Shown here: in pieces, positions 35,998 through 46,680 of the stretch | Position numbering within the stretch: the first letter of the stretch is position 1 | How the letters are laid out: the number at the start of each line of letters is the position of its first letter | Assembly (NCBI GenBank): GCA_002778195.1 | Contig: PCDI01000015.1 | Location: 228,576 to 292,575, forward strand | Source of the DNA: Raffaelea ambrosiae | Taxonomy: Eukaryota; Ascomycota; Sordariomycetes; Ophiostomatales; Ophiostomataceae | Length of the DNA: 64,000 nt | Direction: 5' to 3' | Made by a program: the position numbers and the translations under genes | The notes under the pieces: model-generated | Told to the model about the DNA's origin: nothing | Seen by the model: the letters and a program-made list of their open reading frames with translations, nothing else | The model's database searches: none

Positions 35998-36381
35998 GAT
36001 CCTTTGGTGTTGAGACTAGTTAAGCTTATTTAGTTGTCCGGGGAATGTGGATTTCTGTCAAAACTGCATAATCTGGGGACTCATTCTTTATTTTACCAAG
36101 AACTGTCATCGCCAAGACACGTCAACACCCCAAACGACAACGAAAGCCGGGGTTGGTTTCCAATCTCCGCGTCCTCATTTTCCAACATGGCAATGAACGC
36201 ACCGTTTGCCGAGGACATTGCCGTGCCTTGACCAGGGGAGCTTTGCAACCGGGGTGTTAAGATGTTGCTCCGCCCCCCGCACACCTGATGCGGAGAAAAA
36301 AGCTGGTTAAGGGCCCCCTTATGTGTTTAATGATTACTGACGAATTGTTGATACTAGTTTGGTTACTGTATTGAATAAGTA
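35998..36381. other. Intergenic region upstream of the MFS gene
   Basis: 384 bp holding the MFS promoter. No other feature recognised. Confidence 0.5.
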
Positions 36382-37067
36382 TTGTTGCGTGTGGCTATCC
36401 TACCAAACATCTCTGTGGGTTGGCACCCCAAATTTGATGCCAAATCGGTCCTCAAGCACAGTGTTTCTGCGCCACAGCCAAAGCATAACGAGGTCCTCGT
36501 CTGCATGGAGTGCAGTGGCATATGGCGTATAAAAATATGCAACCCGGCTCTAGCTGTTCAAAGTTGACGAGGCTGATTGCTGTGACTAAGCCACTCTGGC
36601 ATTGACAACATGACAGGCGCACATCCTATGTCTGTCAACATTGCAGGCCATGAGGGTGTTGGTCAGGTCGTTCAACGCGGGACAGATCTTTCAGAAAGCA
36701 CTTCCGCTGTACACGTAGGCCAGCGGGTAGGCATCAAAGGGATACGTGAACATGCCGGTCGTGTGAGGTGTGCGCCCGTGACGGAACACTCTGCCCAGAG
36801 CAACACAACGGCGGACGGGATCGCCCTGGCATCTTGCAGCAATGTGTCATTGCATCAAGCAACTATCCGACCCCCATTCCATCCGGAATTAGCAGTGAAG
36901 AGGCTGTGCCGTTGCTTTGCGGTGAGCCTCTTGTTCCTCGTAGGTGTTTGCATGGAGATACCAATTGCCTTTCACAGCACCCTAGCTGGAATAACTCTGT
37001 ATTCTGCTCTTTGCAAGACGCAAACACAAGGGCGAGATTGGCTCATTCTCTAAGGTGCCGGTGTTGA
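36382..37067 (+). pseudogene. Decayed zinc-dependent alcohol dehydrogenase
   Basis: Fragments in at least two frames resemble fungal Adh1-type medium-chain dehydrogenases. The N-terminal piece ends HNEVLVCMECSGI, where the family has a catalytic-zinc Cys-His next; here the following residues (WRIKIC) do not match. A second piece has MSVNIAGHEGVGQVVQ (the GHE catalytic-site motif) and HVGQRVGIKGIREHAGRV, where family members keep structural-zinc cysteines. The frame then shifts to EQHNGGRDRPGILQQCVIAS and YPTPIPSGISSEEAVPLLC. After that the resemblance fades before the Rossmann NAD-binding motif, so most of the C-terminal half is missing. Frameshifts, in-frame stops and lost zinc ligands mark it as non-functional. 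Confidence 0.75.
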
Positions 37068-38164
37068 ATTGCGTTACACCGAACTCATTCTGAGCGAAAG
37101 ATCAAATGAGGGAGATTACATCGTCGACAGGAAATGCACAGCGTAAACTTGTTGGTGTCTTACAGCGAGTAGGGTTCATTGTATCGGTTGTCTGTCTGGC
37201 AACGGCCAGCTTCCTTGGGGCAGGCCCGTTCATGCACCTTCGCTATTCGCACATGACATTATTGTATCTACATAGTAAGACTGTCCGACTGTCAAAGCGA
37301 CAGACCACGGTCTGGTGTTTCCCCCAACGAGATACCCTGGTAAACTGTGTACACTGGCCGGTAAATATTGTGCAGTTGTTTGTTTTGTTTAACCACTTTG
37401 TACTTCTTCCACCTGGAGCGGGCTCGCCGACGCATCTTGGGGGAGTTCTAAAGTTTGGCTTTGACTCGGAGTTTTCCGCGAAGACAAAGAAGCCATTTTG
37501 TGCATATGGGTTGGCTCCGGACGCTCTAGTGACTGTGCGTACTAGAGGAGGGGACACTGATCGGACCTTCTTCCGGTGTCCCTCACGTGATTAGCACGTC
37601 CGCCCCGTACTAGCCTCTCCTTCTGTCTGACGACTCTACATAGTTGTAATTCATTCATCTACATTTTTTTTTGCTAGCGATTCTTCCATGTCTCTACACC
37701 ACTACTATGTCCGTGTGGGGTCTAGTGCAGTAGAAACCTTGTAGTGCTTAGGTATCAGCGGGGCCTGCATTAGCGGGACCTAACTAGTGCGTTTGACTAT
37801 GCTCGACCGAGTTTTTCGTTTTTCCCCTTGACCTCCTTGCTGCCAGTTTCTTACGTACTGCTACAATTATCCGTGCCCACGTCCCCGGTATCCGGTGGCC
37901 AGCACTCCACGTGGTATTTTATTTTGCCTCTATGGGTTCCGCGTAGCTTTTTTGTTTGGTTTCCTGTGCTTTCTTCAATCACGTCAATGTTGTTTAATAC
38001 GATTGAAAAGGAAGACTAAAATGCGATTAAATGAATATAGTAGAAAAAAAAAGGGATGAGAATAGACTGTCTATATACTCATAATTAATACATGCAAGTG
38101 AATATGCGAAGACTAAAGAAAAGAAAAAAGAAAAAAGAAAAAATTCTCCCCCCCTCTCATCGGT
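37068..38164. other. Intergenic region
   Basis: No gene recognised. An open frame at 37106-37594 has no family resemblance. Contains TACATAGTA at 37269 and AT-rich sequence at 38030-38160, next to the 3' end of the binding-protein gene. Confidence 0.5.
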
Positions 38165-39483
38165 CTACAGCGTGCAGTTGCCGTAGTACGGCTGCTTGTT
38201 GAACAGCGCCACGGCCTTGTCGCGCACAAGGTAGTTGATCAGCTGGCCGGCGCCCGGCTGCAGCGCCGCCGTCCAGTCGAAGCCGTCGGAGACGCCCGAG
38301 AAACCGCCAAACTGAGTGCGCACGTCGACGACGTTGGTGATGCCCTCGAGGCTGACGGTAAAGTTGCCGCCAGGCGACACCTCGCCGGTCTGGTTGTTGA
38401 GCACGGACGCATACTCGAGCGTGGCCACGTCCGTGGTGAGCCCGACCTGCGCGGCAATGGCGCTGACGCTGCAGGCCTTGCGCGCCGGGTCCAGCAGGTA
38501 GCGGTTGGCGGCGTACATGGCGGCGAGGTAGTGGGTCAGCAGCGTGACGTTGGCGCAGTCGTACAGGATGGACTCGCGGACGGTGAAGGCGCTGCTGGTG
38601 ATGGGGGCGACGACGTCGGCGACGCGTGCGAGGATGGTGGGTGCCTGGCTGTCGTCCAGCGACTGACCCTCGACGGTGAAGGGGTAGTTGAGGATGGTGG
38701 CGTAGGCGACCGAGTCGTTGGCCAGGGCGCCCGAGGTCAGGGCGGCGTAGCGGGTAGCCGTGCCACCGACGGTCTAGAGGGACACAAGAGTTGGATGTTA
38801 GCTTCGTAGAATATTCCCACCGCCTTCTTTCTCTCTCTCTCTCTCTCAACGTACCATAAAGTAGTAGTCGCCATTCTCCAGCTCGAGGCCGTGGGCGGAC
38901 AAGACGTCGCGCAGCAGGTAGGCATAGCCGCTGACGGGCGAGTCGACCATAATGGGCAGGCCCTTGAGCTGGGCAAAGTCGGTGATGGACGGCACAGCAG
39001 CGACGACCAGGTCTGGGCCCTGGTCCAGCTGGCCGAGCACCGTCACGTTCTGGTCCTGGTTGAAGCGGTAGTTGAGCGCATTGTCGACGGTGGCCGTCAG
39101 GATGTCATAGTCGCCGGCCAGGAGGGACGTGAAGGCCGACGCGCTGTTGGGCACGAGATTGTAGACCACGTCGAGGCCGTACGCGGCAAAGAACCCCAGC
39201 TGGTTGGCCACCGAGTACGTTGCTGTTGGCAAGCTGCAAAAGGGAGAGAGAGAGAAGAGGGTTAGGCCAGGACCAGACAAAACCACGTGCGTGTCAGAGG
39301 CTCAGAGGCTCACACACTGGGAGGCCGGGAGCCCCTACTACAGCAGGGCCATCCATGCAGTAGAGGCATGGCCCACAAGGAGAAATGTTAGAAAACCAAA
39401 ACGTACAAAGCGCCATACTGGAGGGTGTCCAGAGCCAGACTGCCGGCCACGAGGCTCGACAAGAGAAAAGTGCGCCCAGCCAT
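38165..39483 (-). CDS. Secreted NMT1/THI5-like periplasmic-binding-protein-fold protein
   Basis: Three exons (39483-39407, 39233-38855, 38773-38165) join in phase to give 354 residues. The first 17 residues (MAGRTFLLSSLVAGSLA) are a good signal peptide. The rest resembles NMT1/THI5-like and SsuA-type substrate-binding proteins: YSVANQLGFFAAYGLDVVYN, LLAGDYDILTATVDNALNYR and FAQLKGLPIMVDSPVSGYAY. Bacterial relatives bind sulfonates, nitrate or pyrimidine precursors for ABC importers; fungal Thi5 is a cytosolic pyrimidine synthase with the same fold. A secretory signal and Asn-X-Ser/Thr sites suggest an extracellular role here, distinct from Thi5. Introns have GTACGT donors. Ligand unknown. Confidence 0.78.
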
Positions 39484-40113
39484 TTGTTTCACCGCTGTGT
39501 CGCCTAGTCACACGATCGAACGGTATGCAGGTTGTAGGATCGAGGAGATTGTACGAGTCGAATGCAGGAGATCGGCACAGAACATGGGAGGAGGACGACA
39601 CTAAACTAGAGGGTAGAGGGGAGGAGAAAAAAAAAATGAAAGGGAAAAAAAGACTAAGAAGGGGGACCGTGTATGGCCAGAATACAGGTCAGGATGCAGG
39701 TCAAGCTTTATTATAAATTGCGACATGGGGTTACAGGGGATTTGCGCCCGACAGGCGCATTGCAAAGCCTTCAAGGTACTATAGTATTACAGGAGGGTGG
39801 TATTCCTGTTAGTTAGTCAGTACTAGCATACTCGTACATCCTTCCCGAATTGGCAAGTGGCGCCCTGTAGCCCCGGTATGGAGCTGGGGCTATCCTCCTC
39901 CCATCTTCCCATAGCCCCCCTCCCTTCCACAATTTGCTATATTATCGCCGGCTCCAGTCAACCGCAGCATATGCCGGCCTCTTAGTTACGCTGTGCAGTC
40001 CTCGTCACCGCTGGGTCTTTGATTGTTTTGCAAAAAAGAACGAGGAAAGAGAAGGGAGATAAAAAGGGGGAAAAAAGGAAAGAAAAAAGAGAACGACAGA
40101 AAGACCCGGTTCT
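39484..40113. other. Divergent intergenic region
   Basis: 630 bp shared by the promoters of the binding-protein gene (-) and the rhodopsin-domain gene (+). Contains TACTCGTA at 39829. No coding sequence recognised. Confidence 0.5.
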
Positions 40114-41572
40114 ATGGACGGCTTCACGGCCTCTGCGTTGACGGGCCGGGATGCTATTGACGATGGCGTCCGCAACGAGCGCGGCGAAGAGCTGGCTCGC
40201 CTGGCCATCATCTTCATCTGCATCTCCGGCGTCTTTGTCTGTCTGCGGCTCATCACACGGTACTTTCACAAGAAGGTGCTGGGGTATGACGATGCCTTGA
40301 TCGTGGGATCCCTGGTAAGACATGATCCCGTCTCTTTTTTTTTTGTTTCTGAATCTGCCAATGCTGACAAAGTTTTGTTTCTTTCTTTTCCTGCCATGAT
40401 AGATCCTCGCTGTCGGCATGACCGTCACTTACAATGGAGGTATGTCTCGCGGAACAATCCTTCCTCTTTTTTTTTTTTTAATTCTTGTCTTGCCTGTCCT
40501 ATGTTCTATGCAACGGAGTGTTTCGTGATCTGACCATGGGTTCAAACTCAATAACAACAGAGGCCAAAAATGGCTTCGGCCTCCATACCAGTGAGGTCTC
40601 GCTCGACCACAAGACGCTGGCCTTTGAGTACTTCTTCGCCGCCCAGATCCTCTACAAGATTGCCACCTGCTGCACCAAGATGTCGCTCTGCGTGCTGTAC
40701 CTGCGCATCTTCCCCGTCAAGCACTTCCGCTACGCTGTCTTCATCGTCATGGCCGTCACCGTCATCTACACCATCGTTGCCGTCTTCCTCACCATCTTCG
40801 CCTGCCGCCCCATCGCCAAGTCGTGGAACAAGGCCCTGGACGGCGTCTGCCTGGACTCCCGGTCCATCTGGTACGCCACGTCCATCATGATCATCCTGAC
40901 CGACGTCTTCATTATTGTGCTGCCCATCAATGAGATCCGCCGCCTGCGGCTGCCTCTGGTCAAGAAGCTGATGCTCGGCTGTCTGTTCGGCCTGGGCGTC
41001 TTTGTCGTCGCCTGCACCATTGTCCGCATGATATCCGTGTCGCCGCAGACGACGGGCAAGGACCAAATTTGCAAGTCCCCCCTCCCTCGCTCCTTGCTAC
41101 CCCCCGCCTTACTTCAGTGCTTGGTCAAGCTAACAAACAGCAAGACTACCAAGCCACGTCCAACAGCTGGACGTTTGTGGAGACCAATGTCGGCATCATT
41201 TGCGCCTGTACGTATTTTTGGTTTGTTTTGGTTTGATTCCTTGTTTTGATTCCTTGTCTTCTACTCGTGTGCTGTGGAGACCGACTCCCCATGGCTGACT
41301 CCCCATGACCAGGCCTGCCGGTGCTCCGCATCCCCCTGAGCATCCAGCTGAGAAAGGTTCTCGGCCTCGCCACTAGAAATACCGGCAGCAACAGGACGCC
41401 GCGCAGCAACTCGTACGCCCTGCATGGCGTCGGCAACGACAGATACAGCGCCCACAACCAGCCTATCCAAGGCAGCGACAACTACAGCGTCCAGGAGTTG
41501 ATCGCCTTGCCGCCCAAGAACGGGCGGATGGCAGACACTCCGTCTCCGCCTGCCACCAGCGAGAAGAGTTGA
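40114..41572 (+). CDS. Fungal rhodopsin-domain (PTH11-like) 7-TM membrane protein
   Basis: Five exons (40114-40314, 40403-40439, 40561-41070, 41145-41207, 41313-41572) give 356 residues with about seven membrane helices. Family features (PF20684): CLRLITRYFHKKVLGYDDAL at the first loop, KMSLCVLYLRIFPVKHFRY, the FACRPIAKSWN box, MIILTDVFIIVLPINEIRRL, and SWTFVETNVGIICACLPVLR near the last helix. The C-terminal 80 residues are a soluble Ser/Asn-rich tail. No CFEM domain precedes the helices. Such proteins are predicted plasma-membrane receptors or accessory proteins; a few paralogues sit in secondary-metabolite clusters. Intron 3 has a GC donor (GCAAGT at 41071) and is required to keep the frame. 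Exon 2 is only 37 nt. Ligand and role unknown. Confidence 0.85.
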
Positions 41573-42378
41573 GGCTGAACAAAGTCCAAAGCCGGCAGAA
41601 GAAAAATACAAAGAGACAGGATACGGTGTCATGGAGGGACGGGATCGCGGGAGCTCTGCGAAGAAACAAATAGAGTTGTACATAGACCAAATGAATATTA
41701 TTACGATGTCCTGCACCATGCAAGAAGTTGGGCAAAAGAAATAAAACTGTTTGAAAACTTTTCGGTACGTGATTCAGGCTGGAGTGCCGTAGACTCGGTC
41801 AGGGTGGCAGAGGTCGAGAGCCAAGAAAGCCAAGCCGCCCATCCATCTCTTGTCATCTTTATTTGATTCTGGCTAGATGCTCCGATGCCAATGCCACGAC
41901 ATCGGCTGGTCTTCCGAACAAGGCCCTGAATCATCGTTTGACTATCAGTGGGGGCCAGGGACCGTACACGGTGTACAGGAGGGTGCTTTTTTTTCCCCTT
42001 CCTTTTCTTTTTTTCTACTTGTGGACACTCGTGGTCCCTTCGGTAAAGACACGGGCCCGCTACGCTTTGACGGGATCTCGAACAAAGCACTTTTCCTTTC
42101 TTACACTTCGAGCCAGGTGATGTCGAATGCGACCGACTGTGTATAACGAACCTTGTTCCATTTTTATGCATTGTCGGCAGTTCCCAATATCCGCTTGAAT
42201 ATCGTCAGCGACCATACTCAGGTCGTCCGAGAAGCCCTGCCTATCAATAACACTTCACTGTCCTGGGAATGCGCTCGGCCATGGTACGTCATGGTATCTC
42301 TGTACACGAGTTCTTATCTTTTGACTACAAGCAATCCCGTCAAACATATAACCCCAAAGTCGCCAATGACATGCCCCG
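41573..42378. other. Intergenic region
   Basis: 3' flank of the rhodopsin-domain gene and upstream region of the NCS1 permease relic. If the permease has a further 5' exon it would lie here; I could not identify one. Confidence 0.45.
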
Positions 42379-44566
42379 ATGAGGGGAGGTGCGCATTTCA
42401 CCAACAGCCGACTATTACTACTCCTAAGACATCGCGACATCATAGCGTCGTGGTTCAAGAGGCTCGAGGTGCCCCAGACGACCGAACTCAACCAGTGGAT
42501 TGTAATGTCCGAGCCGAGACTAAGAGGTCGGAGACCCCCGACGTGTCGGCGCACCCTGCTAATAAGCCGCTTGTAGAACTACGATATCCGCCCCATCGAA
42601 GCCGCGCGTCGCACCTGGGGCTATGTTTCCTTCCACAACTACTGTATGTTCCTGCTGCTGCTTGATGGCCGGAAAATAAAAAAAGCTGGACTAACAACGA
42701 GCTACTAGGGCTTTTGATCAACACAAATATCTCCACGTACCTGACCGGAAGTGCGTTGATCCCACTTGGCCTCACGTGGTGGCAGGCTGTGATCTGTGAG
42801 TGGCATCATATCAGTAACCAAACACAAAAAAAGGAACACGAAAGTAGTGGAAAGGTATTGACCATCTAAGCATCATTATCAGCAATCTTCTTACGGCCTT
42901 TTTCGTCATCCTCAACTCGCTTCCTGGCGCGTACTACAATGGTCTGTCTATCCACGCCTATCCATCTTACAGCAGTGACACAGAAACAACCAGACTAACA
43001 ACACTTCTCCTACACAGTCGGCTTTCCTATCGTTAATCGCATGGTCTGGGGGATGTGGGGTGCGCAGTTTGTGATTTGGAACCGCATCTTGCTGTCCCTT
43101 GGTACGTCGTGATTTAGCCCCCCAACCTTGTCTGTTCATTACTCATACTCTGCTAACATCACGCCCAGTTTGGTACGGCTTCACGGCCTGGATCGGCGGC
43201 GAGTGCGTTTATGTGATTCTGCAGTCGTGGGACCCCAAGCTCGAGGACCACATCCCCAACCACATGCCCGCAGACACCGGCATAACCACGGCCCAGTTTG
43301 TTTCTTACATTGTCTTCTCCGTTATAAGCCTGCCCGTCGTCTGGATCCGCCCCCACAAGCTGCAAAAGTTCTTCTACGTCGCCAACACCGTCACCATCGT
43401 CTTCTTCCTCGTCCTGCTCATCTGGGCGCTGACCACCATGGGCCCGGCCGGCTTCGGCGACACCATCACCAGCGTGTTCGATCTCCCCGCCACCGGCGGC
43501 CCCGACAGCCTCGCCTGGTTGATGATCTACGGCGTCCTCTCGACCATCGGCTCCATCGCGGCCGGCATCCTGAACCAGAACGACTACGCTCGCTTCGCCA
43601 CCCTGCTGCGCTATACCGTCTTTGGCTAAGCCGTCCCGTTCCTCCTATACGGCATCTTATACTTTATCATCAACATCTTCGTTATAGCGGCGACTTAAAA
43701 CCGCTTCGGCGAAGCTTTTTAAAACCCGGTTATCGTGTTTAATCAGCTAATCGCGTAAAACCCCGTTAATAGTCGCACGCGAGCGGCCGCTTTCTTTAAC
43801 GGCCTCGCTTTAATCGTCTCGCAAATCGGCGTTAACGTGCCGAACAACGCGCTCAACGGCGGCTTCGACTTAACGACTACGTTTCCGCGCTACATCAACA
43901 TCCGCCGAGGCGCCTACTTAACGGCCGTCTTTAACACCGTCGTTAACCCCTAACGACTCGTTAACACGGCGACCACGTTCCTCACGGTGCTGTCGTCGTA
44001 CTCGGTGTTCCTCGGCCCTATAACCGGCCTCATGATCGTCGGCTATCTAGCCGTCTGCCAGCGCAAGATCCACGTCGACCACCTATACCGCGGAAACTCG
44101 TCCAGCATCTACTGGTACACCGGCGGCGTCAACTGGCGGGCACTCCTCGCGGTGAGTTTTTATACTTTATCACACCAAAAACTCGTCTTCGTCGATTACT
44201 GACTTTCTTTTTTTATTTTTCTCTCTTGTCTCTCAGTAGACCGTCGGCGTTGTTCCCCTGATGCAGGGATTCGTCGCCGCCGTCAACACCTCTGTGCACG
44301 TATCCGAGGGGGCGACCGAGCTGTACTACATGAACTACGTCTACGGGTTCTGCGCGAGCGGGGCCGCCTTCGCGTTGCTGCACAGGGTCTTCCCGTCGCA
44401 GCGGCTGGACGGCTATGTAAACGACAGCATGACGCCCGAGGAGGCCATGTCGACGGCCCGCGAAAAGTGGGACAATACGCAGTACGACAGCAGCGCTATG
44501 CTCGAACCGGAGGACAAGGACCAGAACAAGGCTCACAATGTCAACGTCGGTGCAGAAGAGGCATGA
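42379..44566 (+). pseudogene. NCS1 nucleobase/allantoin-type permease, disabled by in-frame stops
   Basis: Seven exons can be laid out: 42379-42501, 42577-42643, 42709-42795, 42871-42941, 43018-43101, 43169-44151, 44237-44566. They encode a nucleobase:cation symporter-1 protein (PF02133): NYDIRPIEAARRTWGYVSFH, NTNISTYLTGSALIPLGLTW, LTAFFVILNSLPGAYYN, VGFPIVNRMVWGMWGAQFVI, WYGFTAWIGGECVY and GILNQNDYARFATLLRYTVF. Family members import uracil, allantoin, purines or thiamine across the plasma membrane. The reading frame then meets TAA at 43627, 43696, 43720, 43756 and 43951 and TAG at 44237, yet homology continues in the same frame (FPRYINIRRGAYLTAVFN, TTFLTVLSSYSVFLGPITGL). Several stops fall where the family has Trp. 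The phase across intron 3 also fails by one base. The start at 42379 is tentative. As sequenced it cannot make a full transporter. Confidence 0.88.
43627..43984 (+). other. RIP-like mutation tract inside the NCS1 permease
   Basis: Within this roughly 360-bp part of exon 6, TpG is almost absent (about two by eye) while TpA is very frequent (about thirty); TGG does not occur. Codons expected as TGG read TAA, and Leu codons often read TTA. CpA remains common, so the change is strand-biased (G to A on +). There are no indels: one frame runs through. Upstream and downstream exon sequence is normal and GC-rich. This fits repeat-induced point mutation or a related C-deamination process acting on one strand. 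Confidence 0.75.
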
Positions 44567-44781
44567 ACCGAGGGTCTACGTGGTCGTAGTTGAGGAGGAT
44601 GGGCGTGGTTATTTTTTTTTTTTTTTTTTTTCATACAGAACAACTTTGCTTTAAAGAGTTAAAGACTAGACTTTTTTTTTCTTCTTTTCTCTATTCTTTT
44701 GGGGGTTTCTTCTTTTACTTTCTTCTCTCCCTTTTTTAATATATACCCTCTTTTTTTTAACACTCTCCCTCCCTCTCTCTT

Positions 44782-45908
44782 TTATCTGCTATTCCCGTCT
44801 GACTTGGTCCAGTGTGTTTCCACCTTTGTCTTGACAATGATGCCCTGCATCTTTTGGCGGTGTTCGTGCCACGCCGACGGTGCCACTTCCGTCTGTGACC
44901 CGGCCAGGCCCTTGGAGGCAGTCGCATTGTACTCGACGACAACGTCGTCGTCGTCGTCCCTGGGCGAGTAGACCGTGTTCATGATAAAGCTCTCGGGCCC
45001 GACGGGCGTGACGCCGACGTCCCGCAGGCGCATGTGTCTAGATCTAGAGTCGCCAAACTTCTTGCTGCCGCCCAGACGGCTTTCCGACGTGCCGCTCGAC
45101 TTCGACTGGTCGCCGTGCCGCCTCGTGTTGATGCGAGACCGCAGCGTCCGCAGCATGGGGAGGCCGACACAGAGAATAGCTAGGTTGGTCTCCATGACCG
45201 AGAGATAGTCGGCGTAGACCACCGTACCGGTTAGATCGGGTTTCATGTTAATCGTGGTGAGGGCGACAATGCGTAAGACGCCGACGACACTGACACTATT
45301 ATTTATGAAAAAAAAAGATTAAAAAAAGGAGAGAGAGATATGGAGGAATCAGTCTATGTGTGTGTAGAGAGAGAGAGCGAGAGAAATAGGGGGAGAGGAA
45401 AAGACATACATTAGCCCCACGAGGAAAATACCAGTCAACATAATCTTCACCTTGGTCGACGTCTTAAGAGACCAAACCATCGGGATGGGAAGCGACAGGA
45501 TGATGACGTCGGTGACGATGTTGAAGCACCCGATGGCAATGTAGCTGGCCACTCGGTTGCCGCATGTCCCCTCGACCAATACGTCGTAAGTTGCCGCAAA
45601 AGGACGGCAGATCAAGAAAACCTGCAAGATGTTGCCGACAGTCCATAGTGCGACGAAGCCAAGGGTGGCCTTGGTGACCAGCCTCATCGTGGAAGTGACG
45701 AAAAGTCGAAGATAGAACAGGAGAACGGAAACTTTGATGGTAAAGGTTGAGGTGGCGAATACTTCTCACACCCCCCACCATCTCGGCGCCCCTCTCCCTT
45801 CCATACCCACCTCCATACCCAGGGCCCTCGCGAGAGCGGCGTGGGATATGTACTTCTCCTCGGCCCCCCTCTCCGACGTGCAGTCTGTGCGCATCTTCAG
45901 GTACAAAC
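44782..45908 (-). CDS. Second rhodopsin-domain membrane protein, 5' end not found
   Basis: Three exons are visible (about 45908-45819, 45761-45410, 45295-44782), joined in phase by introns with GTATGG and GTATGT donors. The middle exon has the family core: FTIKVSVLLFYLRLF, then WTVGNILQVFLICRPFAATY, CGNRVASYIAIGCFNIVTDV and SLPIPMVWSLKTSTKVKIML. The last has VVGVLRIVAL and METNLAILCVGLPMLRTLRS, followed by a soluble tail with an Asp run. This is the PF20684 family also seen at 40114-41572. The first two helices and the RLxxR..LGxDD motif expected upstream were not found on this strand, so the gene is 5'-truncated or its first exons are unrecognised. The first exon listed is the weakest. Confidence 0.65.
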
Positions 45909-46680
45909 CTGACGGTAGGTTTCAAGGCATGCTGCTTCGCTACCGAAACGGCGGCATGCGCGCCATCGGACAGTGCCGCTTCGGCCTGGATGTCAGTCAG
46001 GAGGTAGCCGATCCGCTTTGGATTTGCCACCGGTCAGACATCGGTCAAGATCGATGGGTGGACGTGCAATGTGCTGGTGCGGTACACGAACACAAAGGCA
46101 GCTCGTGGATATGTAACACGGCAGGTCGCGGTACGGTGTACTATTTCTATTCGGATTTGGGGGGGAGAATGTATTTTTAACTGTGAAGAGCGGACATTTG
46201 GCCGACCTCCCGGTATTGTTACTGTTGGTGTTGTTTACCTTAAGAGAATCGTCTACGATAATCCAAATTGCGAAGAGAGGAGAACTGCACAGGTTGGGCG
46301 GGTTATTTTTCACCTGGAAGGCCTTCTCATGCTAGGGTACGAAACCTCGAGGGAAAGAATGCAATGTTTGGTGAATATCGTTGTGTGTGAATACCGGAAA
46401 AGGAAGGTCAGGTAATAGATGAGCTAAGATTTCTGGCAGACAGTTTCTCAATGAAAGAAAAAAAAAAGACAGGTGAACACCATTCCCTCTACCGAAAAAA
46501 AAAAGAAAAAAAAAAGAGAACAAAAATAATACCAAGATATGCTTGAATCTCCCCCTTTCCCTAGTACAAGTGCTAATACGATATGCCAAATTGAATGCTT
46601 GCTTGTCCGTCCCTGCACCATCCACCTGTATTTTTTTCTTCTTTTTTTTTATTTTTTTTTCGCTCTGTTTTTGTTGTCCC
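45909..46680. other. Intergenic region
   Basis: Upstream of the truncated rhodopsin gene and downstream of the aldo-keto reductase. Purine- and T-rich; no gene recognised. Confidence 0.45.

Noticed and set aside
37106..37594. 162-residue plus-strand frame
   Set aside because: No family match or coding composition; contains the intergenic motif TACATAGTA.
43627..43953. Alternative genetic code reading TAA as Trp
   Set aside because: All intact genes nearby use TAA/TAG/TGA as stops and TGG for Trp; the TAA codons are confined to one mutated tract.
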